NCBI RefSeq assembly: GCF_964199755.1
Contig: NC_133906.1
Location: forward strand, 9,114,001 to 9,178,000
Origin: Larus michahellis
Taxonomy: Eukaryota > Chordata > Aves > Charadriiformes > Laridae
Direction of reading: 5' to 3'
Length of the DNA: 64,000 nt
Positions 27,401 to 39,110 of the stretch are shown in pieces. The notes beneath the pieces were generated by a model. It was not told where the DNA came from. It worked only from the letters and a program-made list of their open reading frames with translations, and made no database searches. The translations under genes were made by a program, and so were the position numbers. Position 1 is the stretch's first letter. Each line of letters opens with the position of its first letter.

Positions 27401-30400
27401 TTCTGTCTCTGCCAACCCAATATGCCTTTCAGCTCTTCTCCCCACAAAAGGAACAAATAATTATCCTGTTTCTCTCTGGTTTCCAAACATGTTCACATCT
27501 CCTGTGTATCTTTCCCAAGAATAGCATGATGCGCTCTTTTTAGTTAATAGAAGTTGGATATTTTAATCCATATGCAAATGGAAAATAAAAAATTGTTTAA
27601 TGACATTGTGCCTCTGAATTGCCTGATGATACAAGTTATTAAATCACACCCCAGACTCTACAGAAAGAGTATGATGTCAGTCCTCCTTTTGTTGCAAACA
27701 AATTCTGATTTTTTTCAAGAGCTTCCTGAAGACAGTGTGAATGATACCTTTTTCATTTACAGTGTATTGTTCACTTCATTCTTTCATCAAACATCAGAAA
27801 TCTTGACAACTTTCTTGGATGTACTTTCCCCCATAATTTTATGGGAGAGGTGCAAAGGTTTTCACGCTTTGGTTATTGCTTCACATTCCATAAAATTTTG
27901 ATGCAGGCTTGCGAAATAATGTGACTACTGCACCTAACCTCCTGTGCTAACACCAGCTTACACGTTTCTTCTCTCACATCTTAGCGTAACTGGGTGTCTA
28001 GCTGCTATAAATAGATTATAGTTTAATCACTTATTATGTTGCTTGTCTTGTTTCTTCCAAGTGCAGAAGTTCAGGAATTGAGATACCTAGACATGTTTTA
28101 GATTTTTGCCTGTCTCTTGATACCACAGTAGCTCCACTGAAAGGTCAGAGGAGAGTGACAAAAGTTTGGACTGTGGGAAGAAGTGCCTTTCCTAAAAGGA
28201 AGAGTAAGATAATGATTCCTTATAATTTCATATAATGAATATATGTCTGTGGTTGTGGGAACCTTGAGGGACATCTACACAAGGAGGGAGACGACTTGTC
28301 CTAGGCTAGATCGCCCAATGTTTTCTCCCTGAAAAACTGTGTGGGAGTTACAGATGGGAAAAATTTTTCTGCCCTGTTGAGGGCTGCCCACAATACATCC
28401 GTCAATAATGAAATAGAAGGAAAGAAAGAAAGAGGGAAAATTAAACTGAGGTTTTTCAGGCTGTTGAGTAGGAGTCCACGGGAATGATGGTAATAGCATT
28501 AATTGAGTGCAACTTCACAAGAGACTGGACAGTGAGACACTAAAAGCTTATGCTACCATGACTATATAGCAATAGAGGGAAATTTTCATGGATATTCCTC
28601 TGTATGATTTAACTGAATAATTTCTCCAGGCTTCCTCTCTACTTATTAGGTTCTGTGGTTTTAAGGACATAGAGGGCTTCTTTTCCAAGTCCGGTTTCCA
28701 AGTCTGACAAGTGCTGAGCTGAAGCACAGCCATGTGTTTTCCTCGTATTTCTCGTGGTGTTGCACTTTGAGCAGTTACAGGGCAGTGAGCATAACGCAAC
28801 ATTCCACAGCCATGGCTGGTGCTTCTCTGGCATTCCTGACTTCATGCTGCAGGACATCTCAAAATCCCAGTTGGAAATAAAGCAGACCACTGGAACTTGC
28901 TGATTCCTTTTAAAGGCAAGCATTTCTGAAGCAGCTGACAAAGGGGAGCTTAGGCAAAACAGCAATAGCTCTAATGTGCCAGTACTGGAATTAGCACTGG
29001 TAATCTCTATGCTGAAGTGGAATAGATGGCAAATCCCGAATTTAACTGTCTTGGAAAGGTCTGCGCCACCTTGATCTTTCCTTTTCAGGATATGTATTGC
29101 TGTACTGAGGCTTCACTAGCTAGATGGAAGAAAATCAGTCACTTCAGTAAATGTATGTTGAAAAAATTCACACTTCATGCGTTCTTTCAATAATATCTCT
29201 GTAAAAACATAAATCAAATGGGTGTGCACATGTAAAATATTCTAGAATTGCAGAAAAGGGATTTTATGAAGCTCTTTTAGAAAGAGTTGGGACAGATACG
29301 TTGGATATATTGCCAGAGGAATGCAATATTTTTATGGATTTCCTACCATACAGAAAGTAACTGGCATAACACATCAAAGTGCTAGTAAGTTGAAAGATTC
29401 TTGTAAGCTGTTGGCTGAATTATAGAAAATTGTCATTTTACAGAAGGAAACGTCTTTGAGTTCTTTCTTCTTTCCTCCTAACATTGATGGCAAGTTTAGA
29501 CCCTTTTTTACTCTTACTGATCCGAAATAATAAGTACTATGTTCGCTTCTGCTCTTTTCATTGCCAGCATCGAAAAATCATATGTCAAGAAAGCCATTAG
29601 ATTGCTCCTTTGATTATCCATCCATCTGCATAATTTTTTAATTTAAATCCAGATACTTACAGTTGCCTAGTTTTGCATGGTTTATGTTACGAAGTCTCTA
29701 CATCTCCTGCAACACATTTAATTGCAAGGTGGCACCAATTGGCCTGTCTCTTCATGGGTATGGCACTGTTTATGACCACTGCATTTCAAAGAAAGCCATG
29801 AGGGAGAAGGTTGATTTCCAAACTGAATAAAACTAAGTCATTCTTTCATTGATTTATACACTAAGGAAATAGTGAAAGATGGGGTGGCATCTTGAATGTC
29901 AAGCAGACTTGCCTAATAGTGATTTGTGAAGCTGTAGAAAAAATTTCCCAGGGGAAATTGTGGAAGATATGCTACTATTTATGTGTAAAGCTGCCTTAAT
30001 TAATCTTGTCTGCTTTTATTTTTAGTAATATGCCTGAAACTGTTGCCTTTTTTCATTTGTAATTTCTAAGGAACATCAGCCTACCTTGATATACCTCAAA
30101 TACAGCAAGAATTTGGTGCTCTGGTAGATGTGTGTAACTCCATATGTAAATCTGTTATGTGCAACTTTTATTTATATATATATAATGTGGTTAAAGACAT
30201 GTAATACATTGTGTATCCGAGCCACTAAGGATTGCCCCTCTTCCATCCACTGTTCAGATATTAATTTATGAAGGAGCTGAAATCAACTGGAGAGCTTACT
30301 GCTCAGAACAAGGTGGCAAAAGTGTCCAGCCTTTAACTAGCAAACACGAGCTGCACCATTTCACCATAGCATTTTCACTGAGTGATCGCTGTGCCTGTTT

Positions 30401-32914
30401 TAGTAAGTGACAACAATTATTTTCTGCCTATTCATTGTAACATCTTTCAGCACCAAGATTAAAAGTTATACTGTAAGGAAGTGCTGGCTCTAAGATAGTT
30501 TAGGTTGAGTATCATTTTGGTTTCAGTCAAAGTTCTCACTCATTTGGGCATTGGCAGAGTAGTTAACACGGATTGCAAGAGATCCTGTCTATGGATTAAA
30601 CTACAAATTTATTTGGTTCTGCATGAAGTCATTCAGAGCTTTAGGTTGTGTATGTTAATGTAACACATTCAAATGATTGATTTTCCTCAGTAAAAAGCAC
30701 CAAGTGCGCTAAAATCCAGACACAAGGAAATCTGTTGTCAAGTCTGCTGTGTTTCCAGTCCTCTCTCGTGTTAGTAATTTAATCTGGTATCTTGTGGAGA
30801 AAAGGCTCCTGAGATCCAAGTTGTCCAAAACCGTTGGCTGTTATAGCTTGGAAGATATAGAAGACTTTCCTTCAGTTCTCCAGGCCAGTACTTCATACTT
30901 CTTGTTTTGCCTAGGTGTCTTTTTTTCCTAGCTGTTCACACATAGTAAAACAGAATAAACTCAATGCCACTATATCGTACTAAGAGGCAGCTGCTTGTTG
31001 GTGTCTTGTCTCAAGGTTCTCACTAGTGAAGCCTTAATTTTCTTCTCCTGCCTATCAGCACAAAGCTCCCATGGGTGCCAAAGGTCCATCCAGGAACACA
31101 GCCCAAAAGCAGAGTGAAGGAGAGTCTGATGCTCAGATTTAGGTTCAGCACACCTTCATCAAATCGCTGTCCCTCTCCATGCAGGCCATCATGGACTTAC
31201 TACGTGTTGCCTACAGTTCATCTGTGGCCTGGGATCCTGTGGGCATGCTGCTTCTCTTGACACTCAGCGAGATCTGGACATCATTTTTTTAAGTATACAT
31301 GAACCCGTTATCACAATGGCAGCTGCTTTACCCTGCAGCGGCTCATCTTTCAATGGGTGAACATAGTTATTGCAAACACAGTGAAGGCATCTAAAATCAA
31401 GGGATAAATGCTGGAATTCCAGTCTGTGAAGCACAACACAATTAACAGCAAGTTCTGTTAAAAACTCCTTTCACTTGCTGCTTGTGATATTTATCTTCCC
31501 TTGCATGTTCCCAGCAATTCATACTTTCAACGTTCCCTGTCAGTGGAATGTGACGTTAAGTCTAGATTCATTAGGTTCGGGATTTAAGTTTGTATCAGCC
31601 AAGCTAGTATTTCCAAGTTTCTGATAGGCACAAATTAGCCATTCATGCTCAACACAGTAGAGGATCCCCAGGCGCTGCCGAGCGACCTGAACTCTGAATT
31701 AAAGTTTTTTTGAGCAAGGGAAGTCACATATTGCACACAGTTGAAAGTAGACTTTTTGGAAAAAGGAAGCTGAAAAGCAGAGAGAAACAAAAGAATCACT
31801 GGTAATGAAGGCATAAATAATTTCAAAGGTTTGATATATTTGAAATGTGTTTATTTAGACTTGTACAAACACATACAGATATTCTCAATCTGTTTCAAAT
31901 ACAGCTGCTATTAAATAAAGTATAAACCAATTCTTCAGTGAATTAATCTAAATTACCATTGTCAGAGTTTAAATTATTTTTTCTCTCTGTATTTCCCACA
32001 GTCTAAGTGCAGTGGCTTCAGTTCACATGGTTGTTTTAGTGGAACCTTGAGGTTGTACAAGGCCAGTGCCTTTTTTTTTCTGTTTGCTTTTTCACATTTA
32101 GTGCCTCGTCATTGCAAGGCAGCTTGCGGTCCTCAAACTCCAGCTGTTGGATTGAGATTTTACTGTGTTTGCACTGAGTGTAACAGCATATACACCTGCG
32201 CTGCCGGAGCCCGAGCATCCTGCACGTTGGATGGCAATTGCAGTTGTGGATGGGTGAACAAGTCAGAAGACAAGAGTTCAATGATAATAGGATTAGTATT
32301 GGGAGACTTAATTCCTTTATCTTTGCAACCAATAAAACATCCATTGTTTTAGTGCTGACTGGCATTTTCCATTCAAATCAGATTTCTATGGAGACTCTGG
32401 AAAACTGTTACACGAGTGTAAATGAGATTAAGCTGATGCTGCAGTTCGTTATTATCCGAGCTATTAAGATTCAACACCTGAACTGGTCCCTTTGTAAATA
32501 AGCGTGAATAGAAAAAGTATTGTAACAAAGTCAGACATTTAAAGAAAAGCGCCTGAATAGATTTGGTGGCAGTTTATGACCGAGGAAAATGATAGAGAAT
32601 TTGTGATGGAAAAGAGATTGTTCATCTCTGATAAACTGGCTTTATCTATGTTAGTTTGCTGTTATACCACACAGAAAATAGATTTGAAATATTTTTTCCC
32701 CAGAGATAGAAATAGATTTTTCCATATTGAAGATTTTGCTACACCTTTTGTTCTATGTATTCTCTGCAGAAAGTTCTGAGCTCGAGGACTGAACATGTAA
32801 CGCACTGAGCAGGAGTATTGTTTGCTGCTTTAAGCCTCTGATAGCAAGACACGAAGTGCATTTTCTAACAGAATGGAATTGGTTTTCAGTCCTTGTCATG
32901 CACTTGTCTTTCAG

Positions 32915-32933
32915 CCTGACATCCCTGCTGTGA
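32915..32933 (+). other. ATP10B: End of ATP10B 5' UTR in the first coding exon
   Basis: The sequence CACTTGTCTTTCAG ends at 32914 and reads as a 3' splice acceptor, so the coding exon probably begins at 32915 and earlier 5' UTR exons exist upstream. The 19 bases before the ATG end in an in-frame TGA (32931-32933), which rules out an N-terminal extension through this exon. Confidence 0.6.
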
Positions 32934-33208
32934 ATGGCTTTGTCTGTGGACTCTGCTCTGTACCGTTGGCAGCGACTAGGAGCTGAAAGTCCCTCCCATG
33001 CTCTGTCAGAATCGACACCACTGCAGTTTCCTCTCGGAGACAAACCAAAACTCAACTTAAACAAATGGAGGATTGTGTTTCCCAGCAATGGGAGACAGTG
33101 GAACAACTGGAAACAAGCTTCTATGTTTTATTCTGCAAACAGGATACAGACCACAAAATACACGTGGTTCACTTTTTTGCCCCAATTTCTTTTTGAGCAG
33201 TTTCACAG
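32934..33208 (+). CDS. ATP10B: ATP10B canonical coding exon 1 (N-terminal cytosolic region)
   Basis: The exon encodes residues 1-91 plus two bases of codon 92. The protein starts MALSVDSALYRWQ, nearly the same as the mammalian ATP10B start, and an in-frame TGA lies directly before the ATG. It then runs through a variable cytosolic tail to the conserved P4 segment RIQTTKYTWFTFLPQFLFEQ and FHR just before M1. The donor after CACAG is GTAAAA, a weak but normal type, in phase 2. Oddly, the usual basic-Asn pair in FLP(R/K)N is QF here, a change at a position normally kept across P4-ATPases. Length and phase fit the family. This exon would be skipped in the isoform proposed to begin at 36113. Confidence 0.93.
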
Positions 33209-34279
33209 GTAAAAAAAGAACTCTCTCTGAAACTGTGACATCTGAGGGTGATGGAGAAGGGCTGCTTTTGTAGTTGGCATGTTACTAAAATTTAGGTGAT
33301 GATTATTTGTAACCAAATGTCACTTGGAGGGGAAATGGAGGTTTAAAGCAAGTAATCCCTACGTGTGCTTAAACTGCTGGCCAGCTTTCTTGTCTGAATG
33401 CTGGATGAATTTTCCATGTAAAAACGGCAAGTTTTTATTTAAAAATCCCTCTGTTTCTGTGTTGAATAAACCTCTAATTTTTAAGAACAGAAAAAGATAC
33501 TCATTGGTTGTGTTGAGATACCTATGAAATTCCGTAGATCTCAGAGGCTCATAGGTTAATTTTAGTACATTTTTTATGGCTTGCAAGTGACTTTGAATAC
33601 TGACTTATAAACAGTATACTTGTATATGCATACAGTGTTTTATATCCAAGATGGCAAGTGCTAGGTTGGGTTTCTTTCCAAGTGAAGATTTGAAATTATG
33701 TACTCCCCCAGCATAATGAATCACGTCAATGAGATGCTCAGGGAAATATCATTATGATAAAGATAAATAAAAGTTGCATATCTATCTCTAGCTTTGAAAT
33801 TTTCATTCCGTATATTAGATTTACACATGCGCAATTTGACCTTCCACATGTGGAAACCTGCAAGGATTCCTCATGGGGACATTTCCATAATTCTGAACAA
33901 GTGGGGTTTTACACCCATTCTGTTACATTGGTTTGGGTTTTTAAGGGTTTTTTGGCTTTTGTTTGATTTTGTGCTTATTTTCAAGGCTGAGGCACTGGGA
34001 GCTCATTAAAGACGTTCTAGCTCCTAGAGATAAAAAGCATTTGTAATATACAGAAAAGGGGAGGTAGCTATAATATTATGAAAATATATCTCACAGGCTC
34101 TTCTAAAGAAAAAAAATAGCATCTCAGTTAAGTAACTGTTTAATTCATTCAGTGAAACGAGGAAGAGGGTAGAGGTGTGAAATTATTAATGTTCCTTTGA
34201 CACAAAAAGGGGGATGTTCATTAAGAAAAGGACACATTCTAGTTTCTGACTACTTTTAATTTCTTTTATACCTTTGCAG
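33209..34279 (+). other. ATP10B: ATP10B intron 1
   Basis: An AT-rich intron between a GTAAAA donor and the acceptor TTTTATACCTTTGCAG. No repeat or embedded gene is recognised. Confidence 0.85.
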
Positions 34280-34474
34280 GCTGGGTAATCTTTATTTCTT
34301 CTTTCTGGTGGTTCTGAACTGGTTCCCACAAGTGGAAGTCTTCCACAGAGAGATTACCATGCTGCCTCTGATTGTGGTTCTCCTTGCCAGTATGATTAAG
34401 GATGCTATTGAAGACTACAGAAAATACCAATTTGATAAGACGATAAACTTGTCTAAAACCAGGGTATATGACAA
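34280..34474 (+). CDS. ATP10B: ATP10B canonical coding exon 2 (M1-M2 hairpin)
   Basis: The exon has 195 nt, phase 2 to phase 2, covering residues 92-157. It encodes M1 (NLYFFFLVVLNWFPQVEVF), a short exoplasmic loop (HREITMLP) and M2 running into IKDAIEDYRKYQFDKTIN on the cytosolic side. The acceptor is CCTTTGCAG and the donor is AA|GTAAGT. The EITMLPL block is shared with mammalian ATP10B and ATP10D. In P4-ATPases M1-M2 lines the lipid entry path, and the N-W pair at 105-106 falls near the position of the entry-gate residues studied in yeast Drs2/Dnf1 (alignment by eye). Residues 93-94 are LG where mammals have WA. It would be mutually exclusive with the exon at 36113-36615, which encodes the same structural elements. 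Confidence 0.93.
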
Positions 34475-36112
34475 GTAAGTAAACTAAACCAATTATTTTT
34501 CCTTGCATTTGGAGTGGTGGAAACTGCTCATCTGATTTTACAGTAATTCCCTCACTGAACCTTTGGAGTACATTAAGTTTGGAAACCTGTTATAAGAGAG
34601 TTTTATTCTGCCTTTAAAAATGCCTCATTTGTCTTGCTTAAGTGATCCTAATATCACTGAAGTTTTGTTTCATGCCACAGCAGTGTGTGCTGATATACAA
34701 GTTTTCATTCCAAGTTTCTAAACTAGTTTGCCAACACACACAACATCCTCTCCAGGTAGTAGAAGGATCTGGAGGAAAAATGAAACGTATCCAAGTCTGG
34801 AAATGATTTCTGAGGCTGTTTAACAAATTGGAGCAATGTCTTTTGGACACCTCATGCTGAAACTATTAATACAAAAATTAATAATCAACTACATTCAAGG
34901 CGAAGCATAACCAGAAGCGGAAAAAAAAATTTATACGACTTCCAGTAGACACAAGTGATCAATACAGCACGGTTTCGCTTTGGAGATGGTACAGCACCCG
35001 CAGTAAGCTGCAATGTTTGCTCACTACTGACTCAGAAGGAAGAAATATTTTAAAGTGCAATTCTTATTGCAACATTTCGATTTCATCAGAGTTTCTGGTC
35101 CAAGTACTAACTTGACTTGAGACTACTTAGCTTGTCACTACATAATGCAATAGACAGGAGTTTTCATTTAAAAGAAGTTTAAATGTTTGGATTTCCTCCT
35201 TTTCTCACCTCTCCTTAAGCCTAAGCCATAGAAAAAAAAATTACTGTATTTTGTACACATCTCATTAGCTCTCTTGGAAATTAGCCCTCATCTGTGCCAT
35301 ATACTTACGTGTCAGAAGCACAAGGACCAATGAGGAAGAAGAAATGAGAAGCTGGAAGGGGTTACTGGGTGAGAGAGGGACGCTTTGGCTTTCCAGCAGC
35401 GGGAGGTCTATCAGAGGAGAAGGATCAGGCTGAGGGGCAATCTAGGTAAAACTGCCCTTCAACTGCCTATGTCTATGTATCATTCTTCACAACTACCAAG
35501 TCGTAGGTTTGCTTGGTTTGGGGGGGGATGGGAGTTGGTTGTTTGTTTAATAGTCCATCTTATGGTCATGAAAACAAATAGTAGATAGAGGACATAAAAG
35601 AGAGAAATACTGTCTGTACTGAGGCTTGTAGCAGATTTCTGTTGACTTCTGGGACGCAGAGCTCTGCCCATTACCTTTGAACTTCCTGGCAACTCCCAGG
35701 CTTATAAAGTGATTCCGAAACTCATGGAGTGAACCGTGAGGGGTGTGGGTATGTTCTTGGCTTTGTCACTGCTCTGTGCTAAAACAGACACTTCATGCGA
35801 ACAGACAGTCAATGCCAGGGAAATGCTCTGAACGGGGCCTCCAGGCATATGCTAACAGGAATAACAAAACATTCAGGATGCTTTTGCCGTAAGTGAGGTG
35901 CAGCCTTCCCAGCAGGCTCTAGGACCCGGTGCAGCTGAGTCAGGATGATACCTGTCCCTCGGCAGGTGGAGGCTGGAGTCAAAGGAGAAGTCTGCCCTGG
36001 GCTTCCGACATCTTGACTCTTCTCTCTACCACTTGGGAGTTTATCCAGATTATTGAACTCTTCTAACTTTGTCGGTTCTCAACTTGAGGCTACGTTTTGA
36101 GAGAAAAACAAG
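34475..36112 (+). other. ATP10B: ATP10B intron 2, part before the alternative exon
   Basis: This 1.6 kb separates canonical exon 2 from the alternative first exon and would hold that exon's promoter. TTATAAAG lies at 35702-35709, an AP-1 site TGAGTCA at 35936-35942 and an overlapping E-box CAGCTG at 35932-35937. No CpG island is present. Confidence 0.55.
35702..35942 (+). promoter_or_regulatory. Candidate promoter of the alternative ATP10B first exon
   Basis: A TATA-like TTATAAAG (35702-35709) lies about 400 bp before the ATG at 36113, with a consensus AP-1 site TGAGTCA (35936-35942) between them. If used, transcription would begin near 35735 and leave a 5' UTR of about 380 nt. The elements are visible; their function is inferred from the position of an intact start exon downstream. 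Pyrimidine-rich acceptor-like tracts before 36030 and 36090 leave open a spliced 5' UTR instead. Confidence 0.3.
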
Positions 36113-36615
36113 ATGTCAAGGAAAATTGTTCCAGGCTGCTTCTCTAGAATGATATGGAAACAACATTTTTTCAAGGAATCCTGCTGCCGATGTGGTGCTC
36201 CAGACACTGAAATCCAAAATGAAGAGCTGGAAAAGAGAGGAAAAGTAAAGAAAAGAAAGAAGAAAAATGAAAATAAACGAGTGATCATCTCTAATTTGCC
36301 CTTTGGAAGTAAGAAGTGGAAGGAAAATCCAAACAGATACTATGACTCCAATAAAATTAAGACAACAAAATATACCATCTTGACTTTCCTCCCTAAAAAT
36401 ATCTATGAGCAGTTTCACCGCTTTGCCAATATTTATTTTGTGGTCATTGTAATGCTGAATTTTGTGCCAGTGGTGAATGCTTTCCAACCAGAAGTTTCTG
36501 TGATCCCAATTTGTGTTATAATGGCCATTACAGCCATTAAAGATGCTTGGGAGGACTTTCGGCGGTATAAACTAGACAAAGAAATCAATCATATGGGATG
36601 CTACATTTACAGCAG
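36113..36615 (+). CDS. Alternative ATP10B first coding exon, ATP10A-like N-terminal module
   Basis: The exon is intact: 503 nt from ATG, 167 codons plus two bases, ending AGCAG|GTAAGT in phase 2. That is the phase of canonical exon 2, so it splices in frame to exon 3 at 46784. The codon formed is Arg, giving Y-S-R-E-E, a join typical of ATP10A and ATP10D. An in-frame TGA at 36098-36100 fixes the start. The protein has a Cys cluster (CCRC, 24-27), a Lys/Arg-rich tract (41-56), [17 protein letters not shown] (80-96), EQFHRFAN (99-106), M1 (about 104-123, [12 protein letters not shown] at its end) and M2 (about 128-146) leading to [15 protein letters not shown]. By eye it is clearly closer to ATP10A (LNFVP.VNAFQP, AITA..D.WED, INH.GC) than to canonical ATP10B exons 1-2. 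It looks like an alternative first exon with its own promoter. A relic duplication is less likely, because the frame, motifs and donor are all preserved. Confidence 0.8.
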
Positions 36616-39019
36616 GTAAGTTTTATTACAAAAAAAGTTGGCTTGAGATCTTTTATCAACGGTGAGGCTTTTTGTTTAAAAAAAAAAAAAATAACTCCTG
36701 GAAATTCATGGTGATTAAGTAAAATGTAAAATTCATAGTGACTGCATAACACCTGGCATTTGTTTTGATACAGGGAAAGAAATTTCTTTTTTTGTTTTAA
36801 ACCTCATTTTCAAATTAGGAAGGCAAGTTTGAGTTTCATGCTATTGAGGTGGCCATTGGCCTCTTAAACGTGGGGTGCACTGAAAACAGGTGCTTAAATA
36901 GCTACTGAACACCTGGATTTCTAAGGAGTTTTCAAGAGGTCATAATTCTGTAAATATAAGGTAGCACAAAACAAGATCTGTCATGGGACCTATTTGCATT
37001 CTTAGCTGCCAAGAAACATCTTAAAAACGTACTCCTTTGAACTACATTTAATTTTATACTGTACGCTGTAGACTAGCTTTCAGTTGCATTTCTTTTACTA
37101 GCCTCTATGTAAAATAAAACCATAAAAATGCAGTTTAAAAATGGGAGATAGTAATATATGCCTCTGTTCAGTCATTTCTAAATGAATTAACTACATGTGT
37201 CTGTGCTCACTTCTTCAAAATATTTCTTGATCTCTTGATTTTAGAACTTTCAGAAGTTTGAAAATTATGTTTTATTGTACCAAAACTGTTCTCAGCAAGG
37301 TAGAAAATGACTTCTCCCTGTTAAAATATTGCATCTGGGAGTCAGAAGACCGAAACTTTCCTTCTCTGTGAATGTTGCTTGTCATCCCTCAAATTAATCA
37401 ACAGTGCTGTATATCATGTACTCTTTCATAAGCAAGATCTTGCAGAACTCTGGCTTTTATCACATGGTGCTGTCATTTCTGTTTGTTTCTCTTGCATGTG
37501 TTTGTCAGATTTTTATTTTTATAAGCTGCTGGTCAAACAACAAAACAATGGATTTGCTTGTTTGGGGGCTAAACTTATCCCCACATATAGATAATGACTT
37601 GTCAGAAACAAAACCGTGCTGCTCTCCTTGCCAACTTGTCTGAAAAAGCAGAGATTTTACAAGTGTCTAAATACCGTTCATTTAAGATTTCTTCTCTTTT
37701 TTACCATGAAGACTGTCAATAATTGTAGCTCTTTGGGTAGGGTGGCCAAATTGCCTCTTCTGCCCACCTTTGAGATTGCAATCTGATTGAATTTTTTAAT
37801 CTTTTCAATGTTGTATTAATCCATGAGGCAATGGATTATTTGTTAACACTTGTTAAAACCCATATGAAAGAGAGCAGGTGGTGCAGTAGGTACTAATGAA
37901 TGGATCTGCATAGGAATCTTATTTATTTCCTCTTTGCATAAAGCAACCATGTTAATTTATTTCTGAAACCCTTTTACCATGGGAACACGGGAAGTTGGAA
38001 ATACAGTAAAACTTTTTTTGTATAAGAGAAAAATGTCCATAATGGAATTATAACACACGTACAGATCCAGATTCAAGTTATAGCCATGAGTACTTTCTTA
38101 TGCAGAAACTTGACATGGGCCTGTCTTAAAATTGGTTGTCCCATCCCATAAAAAATACTTTGATCTATGAATAAATCTTGTCTAGAATCTTGTCTTTCAC
38201 CAAAGTTTTATGTCCCAAAACGATGATGTAAGGGAAAGGAAAATGAGGAGGGCTTCAGACTATAGTATTCATCCTGTCTGGAAAAATCACGGGTAATTAC
38301 AATTGCCATCAGATCAGCAGCTACAGCTTATTATGTCATGAATATTTTAATCAGGCTTCTATAGTGCTTTGGGAAGCTGATATTTCTTGTTCTTCTTGCT
38401 TGCTGCAAAGTCATGGAAGAGCACGTCTTCTAATTTTCTTCCTAATGAATCATCTGCTGTAGATAATTTTTTAACATAGGTGAAAGTCTTTTTTAAGACA
38501 CTGCAACTTTTGTTAATCATGTGGCATCAAAAAATACTTTTTAATAGAGCAACTGATCTTCCATCCTAAAAGGTAAGATTACTTAGGTCTTAAGAGTTAA
38601 TCTTGGAGAGTATATTGCCTTTATTTCAGATTTCAATAACAAGAATTCTGGTTACTGTTCCAAAAGCAATACGAAGGCAGCACAATCTCCAAATGCTGAA
38701 TGTTCTCCGAAACCTCCTTGAAGACTGGGGGAAATGCAGTAACTTGCCTTCTTTCAACACAGAGCAAAGGAAATTGAATTTAAGTAGGCTACCCTGTAAA
38801 CACATTACTTCTAATTTTCTTTTCACAGAGATCAGCTGGAATGGGAAATCCAGTCTGTTACTCAAATAAAGGAAAAGACACTTCAAGTAGTGTATTTAAA
38901 GAATGTTTAATTAAAAAAATAGGAAGCAATTAATAGGCATTAAATTGTCTTGGGGAGATGCAATAACTTAGACTGTGGAGATTTTAATTTCTGAGCCAAA
39001 ACTTTTGGAATTGTAAGTT

Positions 39020-39110
39020 TTGACCCCACCTGGAGTACTGTGTCCAATTCTGGAGCCACTACTACAAGGGAGATATGGACGTGCTGGAATGTGTCCAGAG
39101 AAGGGACAAG
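39020..39110 (+). mobile_element. Old CR1 LINE fragment
   Basis: CCCCACCTGGAGTACTGTGT, followed by CCAATTCTGGAGCCACT, a tract close to ACAAGGGAGATATGGAC and GTGTCCAGAGAAGGGAC, matches the CR1 ORF2 segment that normally encodes R-P-H-L-E-Y-C-V-Q-F-W. It is about 90 bp, + orientation, diverged, with both ends lost. Confidence 0.8.

Larger units (their letters stand above)
13801..32914. other. Long region 5' of ATP10B coding sequence
   Basis: There are 19 kb with no coding exon I can support. Simple A-tracts lie at 15127-15145 and 15384-15401, and a TATATA run at about 27252-27267. The region probably includes 5' UTR introns of ATP10B, because the first coding exon begins behind a splice acceptor and transcription must start further upstream. 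A strong acceptor-like site ends at 32001 (TTCTCTCTGTATTTCCCACAG is its tract), but no matching exon end can be fixed. Confidence 0.5.

Noticed and set aside
32036-32365. Cys-rich secreted-peptide-like frames on both strands (defensin-like appearance)
   Set aside because: The plus frame begins at TTG with no ATG before its Cys region. The Cys codons come from GCA/TGC-rich sequence that reads as Cys on both strands. No known spacing pattern fits.
36113-36615. Processed retrocopy or assembly chimera of ATP10A exon 1
   Set aside because: The copy stops exactly at a splice donor with intron sequence following. It has no poly(A) tail and does not continue into the next exon, so an mRNA-derived retrocopy does not fit. 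A misassembly cannot be ruled out without reads but is not suggested by the flanking sequence.
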